Below are positions 1-7,172 of a stretch of 12,578 nucleotides of DNA, in pieces. The DNA lies in contig CAVBBU010000061.1 of assembly GCA_963593765.1 (NCBI GenBank), positions 1 to 12,578 of the forward strand, written 5' to 3'. This DNA is from CAVBBU01 sp963593765. GTDB lineage: Bacteria > Bacillota > Clostridia > Lachnospirales > Lachnospiraceae. The number at the start of each line of letters is the position of its first letter. Within the stretch, counting starts at the first letter, position 1. The notes below the pieces were generated by a model. That model was not told where the DNA came from. It searched no databases and saw only the letters and a list, made by a program, of their open reading frames with translations. A program made the position numbers and the translations under genes.

Positions 1-15
1 CATCCATAGCGGAGC

Positions 16-56
16 GTTTTTACTTCATAGGACGTAATTTCCTATGAAGTAAAAAA
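16..56. repeat. Strong 15-bp hairpin downstream of gltD
   Basis: TTTTTACTTCATAGG (17-31) is followed by a 9-nt spacer and its perfect reverse complement CCTATGAAGTAAAAA (41-55). The structure lies about 115 nt beyond the gltD stop. It is not a textbook intrinsic terminator: on either strand the U-rich side is the 5' arm and the A-rich side is the 3' arm, so no U-tract follows the stem. On the minus strand the 3' arm and following A-run (TGAAGTAAAAA) also occur in the gltB leader at 6365-6375, and TTCATAG occurs in both. It may therefore be a leader-RNA element for a gene left of the window, or a processing or termination structure for gltBD. The stem itself is certain; its function is inferred. 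Confidence 0.6.
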
Positions 57-171
57 TGGGGAGCAAAACAACCTGAGTCTTGGCACATATATGCAGGAAT
101 TATTCTATACCTACTCTATGTAAAATGATATTCCTAGTCATTTAATAAAAATACCTTAAAATACAACCGTG

Positions 172-1656
172 CTACAGATTCGTATACCCCATAAGGTCGG
201 CATCGACCTGCTTTGCTGCTTCTCTGCCCTCTCGTATAGCCCAAACAACTAGTGACTGACCTCTGTGCATATCCCCTGCGGTATATATCTTCCTTTGGCT
301 AGTTTTGTATTCGCCCTTTACTGTCCTTACATTAGTTCTTTCATCTACATCTACCTTAAAGCTGTCGGTAACGTAGCTTTCGCTCCCTAAAAAGCCTGCT
401 GCTATCAAAACAAGCTCAACAGGAATTTCCTTTTCGCTTCCCTCTATAGGAACCATATTAAGTCTGCCTGTCTTCTCATCCTTTTTAGCCTCGAGTGATA
501 CAAGCACAGCCTTTTTTAGCTTACCAGACTTATCCTTGATAAATTCCTTGACCGTAGTTTGATATATTCTAGGATCTGTCCCGAATACTGCTATGGCCTC
601 CTCTTGACCGTAATCAGTTTTCTTTATCCTAGGCCACTCCGGCCATGAATTGCTTGCGGTTCTAGTAAGCGGCGGCTCAGGCATCATCTCAAGCTGGGTA
701 ACAGACCTTGCACCCTCTCTTATAGATGTCCCAACGCAGTCATTGCCCGTGTCGCCTCCACCTATAACGAGTACATTTTTCCCTTTTGCACTTATGCATT
801 TCCCATCCTTAAGTCCTGAGTCAAGTAGGCTCTTTGTAGTAGCCTTAAGAAAATCCACTGCAAAGTATATGCCCTGTGCATCTCTTCCCGGCACCTTTAT
901 ATCTCTTGGATTTCCTGCACCGCAGGCAAGTATTATGCTGTCGTATTCCTTTTTTAATGCAGCAACGTCTACATCTCTTCCTACGTCAGCATTGGTTATA
1001 AATTCCACGCCCTCTGCCTTCATAACATCTATCTTTCGGTCGATGATTTTTTTATCAAGCTTCATATTCGGTATGCCATACATAAGAAGTCCGCCTATGC
1101 GGTCACTTTTTTCATATACAGTTATACTATGCCCTCTTTTATTAAGCTGGTCTGCCGCCGCAAGCCCTGAAGGACCTGAACCGATTATCGCAATCTTTTT
1201 ACCTGTTCTTACCTTAGGCGGCTTAGCTGCTGCATATCCATATTCATATGCACATTCAATTATGGCATGCTCATTTTCCTTTATGCTTACAGGGTCTCCA
1301 TTAAGTCCACAGGTACATGCTGCCTCACAAGGTGCAGGGCAAACTCTTGATGTAAACTCCGGAAATGAATTTGTCTTTTTAAGTCTGTTGTATGCCTGCT
1401 GCCAGTTGCCTCTATATACAAGGTCATTCCAATCCGGAACAAGATTATTCAGCGGACAGCCACTTGCCATCCCTCCAAGCATCATGCCTGACTGACAAAA
1501 TGGAACTCCACATTCCATACACCTAGCACCCTGAAGCCTTTGCTCCTCCTCAGAAAGAGGAATATGAAACTCATTAAAATTTTTGATACGCTCTTTTGGC
1601 TCTATGCATCTTCCGGTCTCGCGATTGTATTCTAAAAATCCAGTTGGCTTTCCCAT
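172..1656 (-). CDS. gltD: Glutamate synthase (NADPH) small (beta) subunit
   Basis: This subunit takes electrons from NADPH through FAD and Fe-S centres and passes them to GltB, which makes glutamate from 2-oxoglutarate and glutamine-derived ammonia in the cytoplasm. The 494 aa length is normal for the family. The N-terminal domain carries the cysteine sets of the two 4Fe-4S clusters (C46, C49, C54, C67 and C106, C110, C114, C116). A dinucleotide fold with GSGPSG at 159-164 binds FAD, and GGGDTGND at about 299-306 marks the NADPH fold. A second FAD contact with TAGD lies near 464-467. The ATG at 1656 is preceded by AAAGGAGAG at a good distance. gltB ends 14 nt upstream, so the two are co-transcribed. 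No truncation is seen. Related GltD-like proteins exist (preTA/NfnB), but the adjacent gltB settles the call. Confidence 0.96.
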   Translation of the reverse strand: MGKPTGFLEYNRETGRCIEPKERIKNFNEFHIPLSEEEQRLQGARCMECGVPFCQSGMMLGGMASGCPLNNLVPDWNDLVYRGNWQQAYNRLKKTNSFPEFTSRVCPAPCEAACTCGLNGDPVSIKENEHAIIECAYEYGYAAAKPPKVRTGKKIAIIGSGPSGLAAADQLNKRGHSITVYEKSDRIGGLLMYGIPNMKLDKKIIDRKIDVMKAEGVEFITNADVGRDVDVAALKKEYDSIILACGAGNPRDIKVPGRDAQGIYFAVDFLKATTKSLLDSGLKDGKCISAKGKNVLVIGGGDTGNDCVGTSIREGARSVTQLEMMPEPPLTRTASNSWPEWPRIKKTDYGQEEAIAVFGTDPRIYQTTVKEFIKDKSGKLKKAVLVSLEAKKDEKTGRLNMVPIEGSEKEIPVELVLIAAGFLGSESYVTDSFKVDVDERTNVRTVKGEYKTSQRKIYTAGDMHRGQSLVVWAIREGREAAKQVDADLMGYTNL

Positions 1657-1670
1657 ATTCTCTCCTTTCC

Positions 1671-4493
1671 TTAGCCCTTTTGTACAGCATAAAATGCTTC
1701 TATCTGTGCCTGCTCACTCGACAGTCCCTTTTCTTCCATCTGAACTATAGTATTCATCATCTTTCTGTAATCATGCGGCATTATCTTTTTAAACTTAGGA
1801 AGATATGTACTAAAGTTTGCTAGTATCTCCTTGCCTCTTTCTGAATTAGTATATGCGACATGCTGCATGATCATGTCCTTAAGCTCCTGAACGTCATACT
1901 TATTAGACAGCTCCTCGAATGAAACCAGTGACTTATTAAGCCTTAGATATAAATCACTATTTTCATCTAATACATATGCTATTCCGCCTGACATACCTGC
2001 TGCAAAATTCTTTCCAGTTCTTCCAAGTATAACTACTCTTCCGCCTGTCATATATTCGCAGCCATGGTCACCAACTCCCTCTACTACTGCCGTAGCTCCT
2101 GAGTTTCTAACGCAGAATCTTTCTCCTGCCTCGCCGCATATATATGCCTCTCCGCTTGTCGCACCGTATAGGGCAACATTGCCTATTATGATATTATCCT
2201 GAGGCTTAAATTTAATTCCTGATGGCGGATATACTATAAGCTTACCGCCTGATAAGCCCTTTCCAAAGTAGTCATTGCTATCGCCTATAAGCTCTAGTGT
2301 AAGTCCCTTAGGGATAAATGCTCCAAAGCTCTGACCGCCTGAGCCTGTGCAGCTTATGGTATAGCTGTCAGATTCTAGTCCGTTTGGATACTCTCTTGTT
2401 ATCTGCGAGCCAAAGATAGTTCCAAGTGTTCTGTCTGTATTAGATACATCTATCTGAAGGCTTCTAGGCTCCTTTTTGTTAAGGTAAGGTCCTAGCTCCT
2501 TTAGGAATATTTTTTCATCTATGGTTTTATTAAGCTTAAAATCATATACCTTCTTTTTATCATATGCTGCAAACTTATCCTTAGCATATGGATTATCAAG
2601 TATAAGTGAAAGGTCGACCTTTTGTGCTCTCTTATTTTTAAGCACATCCTTTTTCTTTAAAAGATCTGTTCTTCCCACAAGCTCGTCCACTGTTTTAATT
2701 CCGAGCTTTGCCATATACTCTCTTAGCTCCTGAGCTATAAAATGCATAAAGTTTACTACATATTCCGGCTTACCTCTGAAGCGTTTTCTAAGCTCAGGAT
2801 TTTGAGTAGCTATACCCATAGGACAGGTATCTAGGTGACAAACTCTCATCATTACACAGCCCATGCTTATAAGCGGTGCTGTAGCAAATCCAAACTCCTC
2901 TGCTCCAAGCATAGCTGCTATAGCTACATCCTTACCTGTCATAAGCTTACCGTCTGTTTCAACTATAACCTTATCACGAAGTCCATTCATAATAAGTGTC
3001 TGGTGCGTTTCGGCAAGTCCAAGCTCCCACGGAAGTCCGGCATTGTAGATAGAATTTCTTGGTGCTGCTCCTGTACCACCATCATATCCAGATATAAGTA
3101 TTACCTGTGCTCCTGCTTTAGCAACACCTGCTGCAACTGTTCCTACTCCAGCCTCTGAAACCAGCTTTACAGATATACGTGCATCTGTATTTGAATTTTT
3201 AAGATCATATATAAGCTGTGCCAAATCCTCTATAGAATATATATCATGGTGCGGTGGCGGAGAGATAAGTCCTACGCCTGTAGTCGAGTGTCTTGTCTTA
3301 GCTATCCAAGGATATACCTTACCACCCGGCAGCTGTCCGCCCTCACCAGGCTTAGCTCCCTGTGCCATCTTAATCTGTATTTCCTTAGCACTAACTAGGT
3401 ATCTGCTTGTAACACCAAACCTACCGCTTGCAACCTGCTTTATAGCCGAGCATCTGTTAAGTCCATCCTCGCCTATGCTCATTCTCTCTATGTCTTCACC
3501 GCCCTCACCGGTATTGCTCTTTCCGTGAATCATGTTCATAGCTATAGCGAGCGTTTCATGTGCTTCCTTAGATATAGAGCCATAGCTCATAGCTCCTGTC
3601 TTAAATCTTTTTACTATACTGTCTACACTCTCTACCTTATCTATAGGTATAGGCTTTGCATTGCTATAGTCTATATCCATAAGGCTTCGTAGTGTGACGT
3701 TCATATTTTCATCACCAAGTGCTGCTGAGTATTCCTTAAACTTACTATAGTCTCCATCTCTTGTAGCCTGCTGTAAAAGGTGTATAGTAAGAGGATTGTA
3801 AAGATGCTGCTCTGCACCTGCTCTTTCCTTATGTGCTCCCACACTTGTAAGTGTAAGGTCTACATGCAGCCCTAACGGATCAAATGCAGACGAGTGCATA
3901 GCATTGACATCATTTGCTATATCATCTAGGTCTATTCCTCCAACTCTGCTTACAGTATTTGTAAAATATTTATCTACCACAGCCTTGTCTATTCCTATTG
4001 CCTCGAATATCTGTGCTCCCTGATATGACTGTATAGTAGATATTCCCATCTTAGATGCTATCTTAACTATGCCATGAAGTATCGCAAGATTATAGTCTGT
4101 TACTGCTGCATAGTAATCCTTTTTTAGCACGCCTGATTCTATCATATATTTGATAGTTTCCTGTGCCAGATATGGATTAATTGCACATGCTCCATATCCA
4201 AGAAGTGTTGCAAAATGATGCACCTCTCTAGGCTCACCAGACTCTAGTATAAGTGCCATGCTTGTTCTTTTTTTAGTTCTAACTAGATGCTGCTGAAGGC
4301 ATGACACGGCAAGGAGTGACGGAATAGGAACATGATTCTCGTCTATATCTCTATCAGAAAGAATAATAATATTTACTCCATCTCTGTGTGCCCTGTCTGC
4401 TTCAAGGCATAGCCTGTCGAGTGCCTTCTCAAGTGAAGTATTCTTATAATAGGTTATAGGAATAACCTCAACCTTAAAGCCCGGTTTTTTCAT
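1671..4493 (-). CDS. gltB: Glutamate synthase large (alpha) subunit, C-terminal part of broken gltB
   Basis: This is the third and largest piece of gltB (940 aa from the first ATG). The reading frame really continues upstream through the copy of the duplication at 4514-4605, so ATG 4493 is an internal Met (in IKYMKKPGF), not a true start. It contains the central domain and the FMN/2-oxoglutarate synthase barrel, with GEGGE, PGEGGQLPGGKV and the phosphate-binding SGYDGGTGAAPR. The 3Fe-4S cysteines lie in CVMMRVCHLDTCPMG (coded at about 2818-2861). The C-terminal beta-helix domain is rich in GxxGG/GxGG repeats. It ends in TAA 14 nt before gltD. With one copy of each duplication removed, it joins the two upstream pieces into a normal protein of about 1520 aa. 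Confidence 0.93.
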   Translation of the reverse strand: MKKPGFKVEVIPITYYKNTSLEKALDRLCLEADRAHRDGVNIIILSDRDIDENHVPIPSLLAVSCLQQHLVRTKKRTSMALILESGEPREVHHFATLLGYGACAINPYLAQETIKYMIESGVLKKDYYAAVTDYNLAILHGIVKIASKMGISTIQSYQGAQIFEAIGIDKAVVDKYFTNTVSRVGGIDLDDIANDVNAMHSSAFDPLGLHVDLTLTSVGAHKERAGAEQHLYNPLTIHLLQQATRDGDYSKFKEYSAALGDENMNVTLRSLMDIDYSNAKPIPIDKVESVDSIVKRFKTGAMSYGSISKEAHETLAIAMNMIHGKSNTGEGGEDIERMSIGEDGLNRCSAIKQVASGRFGVTSRYLVSAKEIQIKMAQGAKPGEGGQLPGGKVYPWIAKTRHSTTGVGLISPPPHHDIYSIEDLAQLIYDLKNSNTDARISVKLVSEAGVGTVAAGVAKAGAQVILISGYDGGTGAAPRNSIYNAGLPWELGLAETHQTLIMNGLRDKVIVETDGKLMTGKDVAIAAMLGAEEFGFATAPLISMGCVMMRVCHLDTCPMGIATQNPELRKRFRGKPEYVVNFMHFIAQELREYMAKLGIKTVDELVGRTDLLKKKDVLKNKRAQKVDLSLILDNPYAKDKFAAYDKKKVYDFKLNKTIDEKIFLKELGPYLNKKEPRSLQIDVSNTDRTLGTIFGSQITREYPNGLESDSYTISCTGSGGQSFGAFIPKGLTLELIGDSNDYFGKGLSGGKLIVYPPSGIKFKPQDNIIIGNVALYGATSGEAYICGEAGERFCVRNSGATAVVEGVGDHGCEYMTGGRVVILGRTGKNFAAGMSGGIAYVLDENSDLYLRLNKSLVSFEELSNKYDVQELKDMIMQHVAYTNSERGKEILANFSTYLPKFKKIMPHDYRKMMNTIVQMEEKGLSSEQAQIEAFYAVQKG

Positions 4494-4513
4494 ATATTTA
4501 ATTTTAAGCAGAT

Positions 4514-4697
4514 CTGTATTAGTAAGAATAGGATTATTGACCTTAAGTATCTTACAATTATCTGCCTTATCATTAAGCAGATTTCCATCCTCACCTACAT
4601 ATACGCTGTATTAGTAAGAATAGGATTATTTACCTTAAGTATCTTGCAATTATCTGCCTTATCATTAAGCAGATTTCCGTCCTCGCCTACATATACG
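4514..4697. repeat. 92-bp tandem duplication inside gltB
   Basis: Bases 4514-4605 are repeated directly as 4606-4697, with the next two bases (CT) also matching. The copies differ at four positions. In the gltB frame all four are third-codon changes (GGT/GGC, GAT/GAC, TGT/TGC, GTC/GTA) that leave the peptide unchanged. Because 92 is not a multiple of three, the extra copy shifts the frame and creates the TAG at 4595-4597. Deleting either copy restores the family sequence ...KVNNPILTNTDLLKIKYMKKPGF.... This looks like two strain haplotypes placed end to end rather than a decaying duplication. Confidence 0.95.
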
Positions 4698-5335
4698 CTT
4701 GTGCTTGTAACTATCTCCTCCCTTATCGCATCTATAGGCGGATTAGTTACCTGTGCAAATAGCTGCTTGAAATAATTAAACAGCGGCTGGTACTGCTTAG
4801 AAAGCACAGCAAGCGGACTGTCGCAGCCCATAGCCGAAACAGCCTCCATACCTGTCTCTGCCATAGGAAGCATCATAGTCTTGTATTCCTCATAGGAATA
4901 TCCATAGGTTCTTTGCAGCTGGCGTCTTCTGTTGTGGCTCATGCTCTCAACGCCGACATTTGGTATAGGAAGATCTCTAAGCTCTATCAAATTAGTATCC
5001 AGCCACTCACCATAAGGATGCTGACTTGCGTACTTCAGCTTTAGATCCTCATCAGCTATAAGCTCTCCCTTAACAGTATCTATAAGAAGCATCTTACCTG
5101 GACGAAGCCTATCCTTTTTTATAACATGCTCCTGACCTATATCTATAGCACCAACCTCTGATGCAAGTATCATTTGATCATCATCAGTAATATAATATCT
5201 TGATGGTCTAAGTCCATTTCTATCTAGTATTGCTCCGAGTATATCTCCGTCAGAGAATATAATAGATGCAGGCCCATCCCAAGGCTCCATCATAGTCGCA
5301 TAATATCTATAGAAATCCTTTACCTTAGCTGGCAT
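4595..5335 (-). CDS. gltB: Glutamate synthase large subunit, middle part of broken gltB
   Basis: This is the second piece of gltB (246 aa), covering the end of the class-II glutamine amidotransferase domain and the start of the central domain. Recognisable family stretches are MMEPWDGPASI, DRNGLRPSRYYI and LAVLSKQYQPLFNYFKQLFAQVTNPPIDAIRE, the last being the highly conserved entry to the central domain. The ATG at 5335 is an internal Met exposed by the 20-bp duplication at 5332-5371. The last few residues (NTAYM) are an artefact of the 92-bp duplication. No ribosome binding site lies before 5335. The piece would not work alone because it lacks the N-terminal catalytic Cys and the FMN barrel. 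Treat it as an exon-like fragment of one gene. Confidence 0.9.
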   Translation of the reverse strand: MPAKVKDFYRYYATMMEPWDGPASIIFSDGDILGAILDRNGLRPSRYYITDDDQMILASEVGAIDIGQEHVIKKDRLRPGKMLLIDTVKGELIADEDLKLKYASQHPYGEWLDTNLIELRDLPIPNVGVESMSHNRRRQLQRTYGYSYEEYKTMMLPMAETGMEAVSAMGCDSPLAVLSKQYQPLFNYFKQLFAQVTNPPIDAIREEIVTSTSVYVGEDGNLLNDKADNCKILKVNNPILTNTAYM

Positions 5336-6345
5336 AGCCTTATCATGCTCCGCATAGCCTTATCATGCTCCCAAGGTGCAGGTATAGTTATCATTACTGC
5401 CTTTGGAAGCTCCATACCACTCATCATCATAAATTCTATAGCATTATCAAGCATAGCAGAATCAGAGCCTTCCTGATTAATTATAGGAAGCACCTTAAGT
5501 AGATCCTGCTTGAAATAATCAGACTCCAGCTCCTCTTCTCTTGCGAGCATCTTGTCGACATTGCCCCTTATGGTATTTATCTCACCATTGTGGACAATGT
5601 ATCTGTACGGATGTGCTCTCATCCAGCTAGGATTAGTATTAGTAGAAAATCGTGAATGAACTATGGCTATAGCACTTTCATAATCTGGGTCATGCAGGTC
5701 GTCAAAAAAGCCTCTAAGCTCATTAACCAAAAACATACCCTTATATACTATAGTTCTGCTGCTGCATGATGCTATATATGTAGTATCATCTGACTGCTCA
5801 AAAACTCTTCTTGCGATATATAGCTTTCTATCAAAATCAAGTCCCTTAGCTACGTTCTTTGGTCTTTTAATAAAGCACTGTGAAAAATGCGGCATACAGT
5901 CTGCTGCCCTTTTACCTATTATCTCCGGATGCACAGGCACATCTCTCCAGCCAATAAGCTTAAGCCCTTCCTTCTCGAGGATAATTTCAAACATCTTCTT
6001 TGCTGCATTTTTCTTAAGCTCATCCTGCGGAAGGAAAAACATTCCTACTCCGTAATCTCTCTCTTCTCCAAGACTCCAGCCATACTTTTCTGCAATCTTA
6101 GAAAAATACTTATGTGAGATTTGAAGCATTATGCCTACACCGTCTCCGGTCTTCCCCTCAGCATCCTTACCTGCTCTGTGCTCAAGATTTTCAACTATAT
6201 GAAGTGCCTGGTCTACTGTCCTTCGACTTTTAATTCCCTTCATATTAACTACAGCACCTATACCGCAGTTATCATGCTCAAAGCTGCTACTATAGAGTCC
6301 GGGCTTTTTTGCTAGCTCATCTGCCTTAAAAAGTTCACTCTTCAT
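5320..6345 (-). CDS. gltB: Glutamate synthase large subunit, N-terminal part of broken gltB
   Basis: This is the first piece of gltB (341 aa), the class-II (Ntn-type) glutamine amidotransferase domain that frees ammonia from glutamine. Cys27 in FEHDNCGIG is the expected N-terminal nucleophile after removal of a propeptide of about 26 residues, as in other GltB proteins. EHRAGKDAEGKTGDGVGI, HSRFSTNT and AHPYRYIVHNGEINTIRGN are classic family motifs. The true start is ATG 6345, preceded by AAGGAGG at 6350-6356. The last residues (RSMIRLCQLR) come from the frameshift caused by the 20-bp duplication; normally PWEHDKAM would run into PAKVKDFYRYY. It heads the gltBD operon with its own promoter. 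Confidence 0.93.
   Translation of the reverse strand: MKSELFKADELAKKPGLYSSSFEHDNCGIGAVVNMKGIKSRRTVDQALHIVENLEHRAGKDAEGKTGDGVGIMLQISHKYFSKIAEKYGWSLGEERDYGVGMFFLPQDELKKNAAKKMFEIILEKEGLKLIGWRDVPVHPEIIGKRAADCMPHFSQCFIKRPKNVAKGLDFDRKLYIARRVFEQSDDTTYIASCSSRTIVYKGMFLVNELRGFFDDLHDPDYESAIAIVHSRFSTNTNPSWMRAHPYRYIVHNGEINTIRGNVDKMLAREEELESDYFKQDLLKVLPIINQEGSDSAMLDNAIEFMMMSGMELPKAVMITIPAPWEHDKAMRSMIRLCQLR
5332..5371. repeat. 20-bp perfect tandem duplication inside gltB
   Basis: GCATAGCCTTATCATGCTCC is present twice head to tail (5332-5351 and 5352-5371). The extra 20 bp shifts the gltB frame and splits the N-terminal and middle pieces. With one copy removed the protein reads through as PWEHDKAMPAKVKDFYRYYATMMEPWDGP, the expected family sequence. 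It may be an unresolved short overlap from contig joining, or a true recent slippage mutation. The other two duplications nearby favour the first reading. Confidence 0.95.
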
Positions 6346-6349
6346 ACGA

Positions 6350-6356
6350 CCTCCTT
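6350..6356 (-). promoter_or_regulatory. Ribosome binding site of gltB
   Basis: On the minus strand AAGGAGG lies 4 nt before ATG 6345. It fixes the gltB start and supports the propeptide-plus-Cys27 N-terminus. Confidence 0.85.
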
Positions 6357-6371
6357 GATCTGTATTTTTAC

Positions 6372-6397
6372 TTCAAAGCTTCCAAATTAGCTATGAA
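6372..6397 (-). other. Second leader hairpin before gltB
   Basis: On the minus strand TTCATAGCT and AGCTTTGAA can pair (TTCA/TGAA plus AGCT/AGCT, with one T-T mismatch) around an 8-nt loop. The hairpin is followed by GTAAAAA and then the ribosome binding site. It overlaps part of the preceding U-run, so it may compete with the terminator-like stem. The flanks TTCATAG and TGAAGTAAAAA recur in the hairpin at 16-56, where the inner pairs are different but still complementary. The pairing is visible; the regulatory role is inferred. Confidence 0.4.
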
Positions 6398-6433
6398 AAA
6401 GAGGACAAAATCCCTATGGACCTTGACCTCCTC
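6396..6433 (-). terminator. Terminator-like hairpin in the gltB 5' leader (candidate attenuator)
   Basis: On the minus strand GAGGA (6433-6429), a GGT bulge, and CAAGGTCC (6425-6418) can pair with GGATTTTG (6413-6406) and TCCTC (6405-6401) around an ATAG loop. A run of five T (6400-6396) follows at once. This is the shape of an intrinsic terminator. It sits about 25-60 nt downstream of the predicted transcription start and 50 nt before the gltB start codon. It could stop transcription before gltB unless relieved by a ligand, protein or translation event. The inner stem includes two G-U pairs, so stability is moderate. No antiterminator partner is obvious. Confidence 0.5.
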
Positions 6434-6464
6434 GTCTTTACATACATATCTGTTACTTGCAGTC

Positions 6465-6493
6465 ATAATACTACTCACATACTATTTTGTAAA
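6465..6493 (-). promoter_or_regulatory. Sigma-A-type promoter of gltBD
   Basis: On the minus strand the -35 hexamer TTTACA (6493-6488) and the -10 hexamer TATTAT (6470-6465) are separated by exactly 17 nt. Each differs from consensus by one base. Transcription would start near 6458, giving a leader of about 110 nt before gltB. queH ends about 48 nt upstream of the -35, so gltBD can be expressed apart from rpoD-queH. Confidence 0.75.
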
Positions 6494-6507
6494 GAATTAT
6501 TTTTGTT

Positions 6508-6542
6508 AAATTGTCTGATTGTTTCTGATTTACGCACAATTT
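6508..6542. promoter_or_regulatory. Possible activator or operator site upstream of the gltB promoter
   Basis: AAATTGT (6508-6514) and ACAATTT (6536-6542) form a spaced inverted repeat. Between them TCTGATT occurs twice (6514-6520 and 6524-6530), exactly 10 bp apart, or one DNA turn. The block spans about -50 to -84 relative to the predicted gltB start site, where LysR-type activators such as B. subtilis GltC commonly bind. No regulator gene is in the window, so the assignment is inference. The outer repeat overlaps the queH stop codon. Confidence 0.3.
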
Positions 6543-7167
6543 ACATGTTATTTTGCATATCCCTCTTAGAAAATGAACAGCCACAGTAGTTTTGTCTATA
6601 AAGCCCATATATATTAGACAGCTCCACAGACCTTTTATATCCTTCCCTTTTCTTAAAATCAGATGGCAGATAGCTTATCCCCACCTCACTGCCAGCCTTT
6701 TCTCCTATCTCGCATAGTAGATTAGCATTTTTAAGTGGGCTTATAGAAAGCGTCGTCGTAAAATAATCAAAGCCTAATTGTTTTGCTACCCTTGCACTCT
6801 CATAAAGCCTCATTTTAAAGCAAAGCTCACACCGCTTACCACCCTCTGGTTCTTTTTCAAAGCCCTTTACAAGCCCATGATACCTCTCCGGCTCATACTC
6901 ACCCTCTATAAAGGATATAGGTCTTTTAGTCCCCAGCTCTCCTATAAGTCTTTTTTCTTCATCAACCCTTTTTTTATATTCATCTCTATTATCTATATTT
7001 GGATTGTAATAAAAAACCGTTATATCAAAAAAGTCACTAAGATATTCTAGGCAATACGAAGAACAAGGAGCACAGCAGGCGTGCAATAAAAGCTTAGGAT
7101 AAACTCCTGCCTGCATATGCTCCTTAATAATAGCATCTAATTCTTTTTGAAGATTTCTCTTGTTCAT
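6541..7167 (-). CDS. queH: Epoxyqueuosine reductase QueH
   Basis: QueH reduces epoxyqueuosine to queuosine in the wobble base of tRNAs for His, Asp, Asn and Tyr, as a functional substitute for QueG. The 208 aa length is normal for the family (formerly DUF208). Metal-binding cysteines are seen in HACCAPC (C31, C32, C35), in GGKRCELCFKMRL (C113, C116) and in the C-terminal YCGC (C195, C197). The conserved SDFKKREGYKRSVELSNIYGLYRQNYCGC block is intact. The start ATG 7167 gives the usual MNKRNxQKELD opening, although the ribosome binding site (AAGAAAC) is weak. Expression may rely on coupling, since rpoD stops only 5 nt upstream. Met18 has a better AAGGAG but lies too close and would remove the conserved opening. 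Confidence 0.93.
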   Translation of the reverse strand: MNKRNLQKELDAIIKEHMQAGVYPKLLLHACCAPCSSYCLEYLSDFFDITVFYYNPNIDNRDEYKKRVDEEKRLIGELGTKRPISFIEGEYEPERYHGLVKGFEKEPEGGKRCELCFKMRLYESARVAKQLGFDYFTTTLSISPLKNANLLCEIGEKAGSEVGISYLPSDFKKREGYKRSVELSNIYGLYRQNYCGCSFSKRDMQNNM

Positions 7168-7172
7168 GTTTC

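Noticed and set aside
16..56. Canonical intrinsic terminator for gltBD
   Set aside because: The stem is strong, but no U-tract follows it on either strand, so I list it as a hairpin of unknown role.
123..143. AAATGA/TCATTT stem as a gltD terminator
   Set aside because: It has only six pairs, five of them A-T, with a 9-nt loop and little U-tract beyond the stem itself; too weak.
650..1495. Long open frame (281 codons) on the plus strand opposite gltD
   Set aside because: It lies wholly antisense to a clear gltD, has no family motifs, and its composition is that of a shadow frame. The same holds for plus-strand frames opposite rpoD (7813-8433, 8931-9407) and argF (11346-11669).
4595..5335. 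Programmed frameshifting in gltB
   Set aside because: The frame changes coincide exactly with duplicated DNA, not with a slippery heptamer and structure.
6391..6447. 18-codon leader peptide before gltB (ATG 6447 to TAG 6391-6393)
   Set aside because: The start would be only about 11 nt from the predicted transcription start, with no ribosome binding site, and the peptide is not enriched for Glu or Gln.
6396..6458. ANTAR-type dual hexaloop antiterminator in the gltB leader
   Set aside because: ANTAR proteins control nitrogen genes in some Clostridia, but the only candidate hexaloop (GAGGAG on a 3-bp stem) lacks the A at position 1 and has no convincing partner hairpin.
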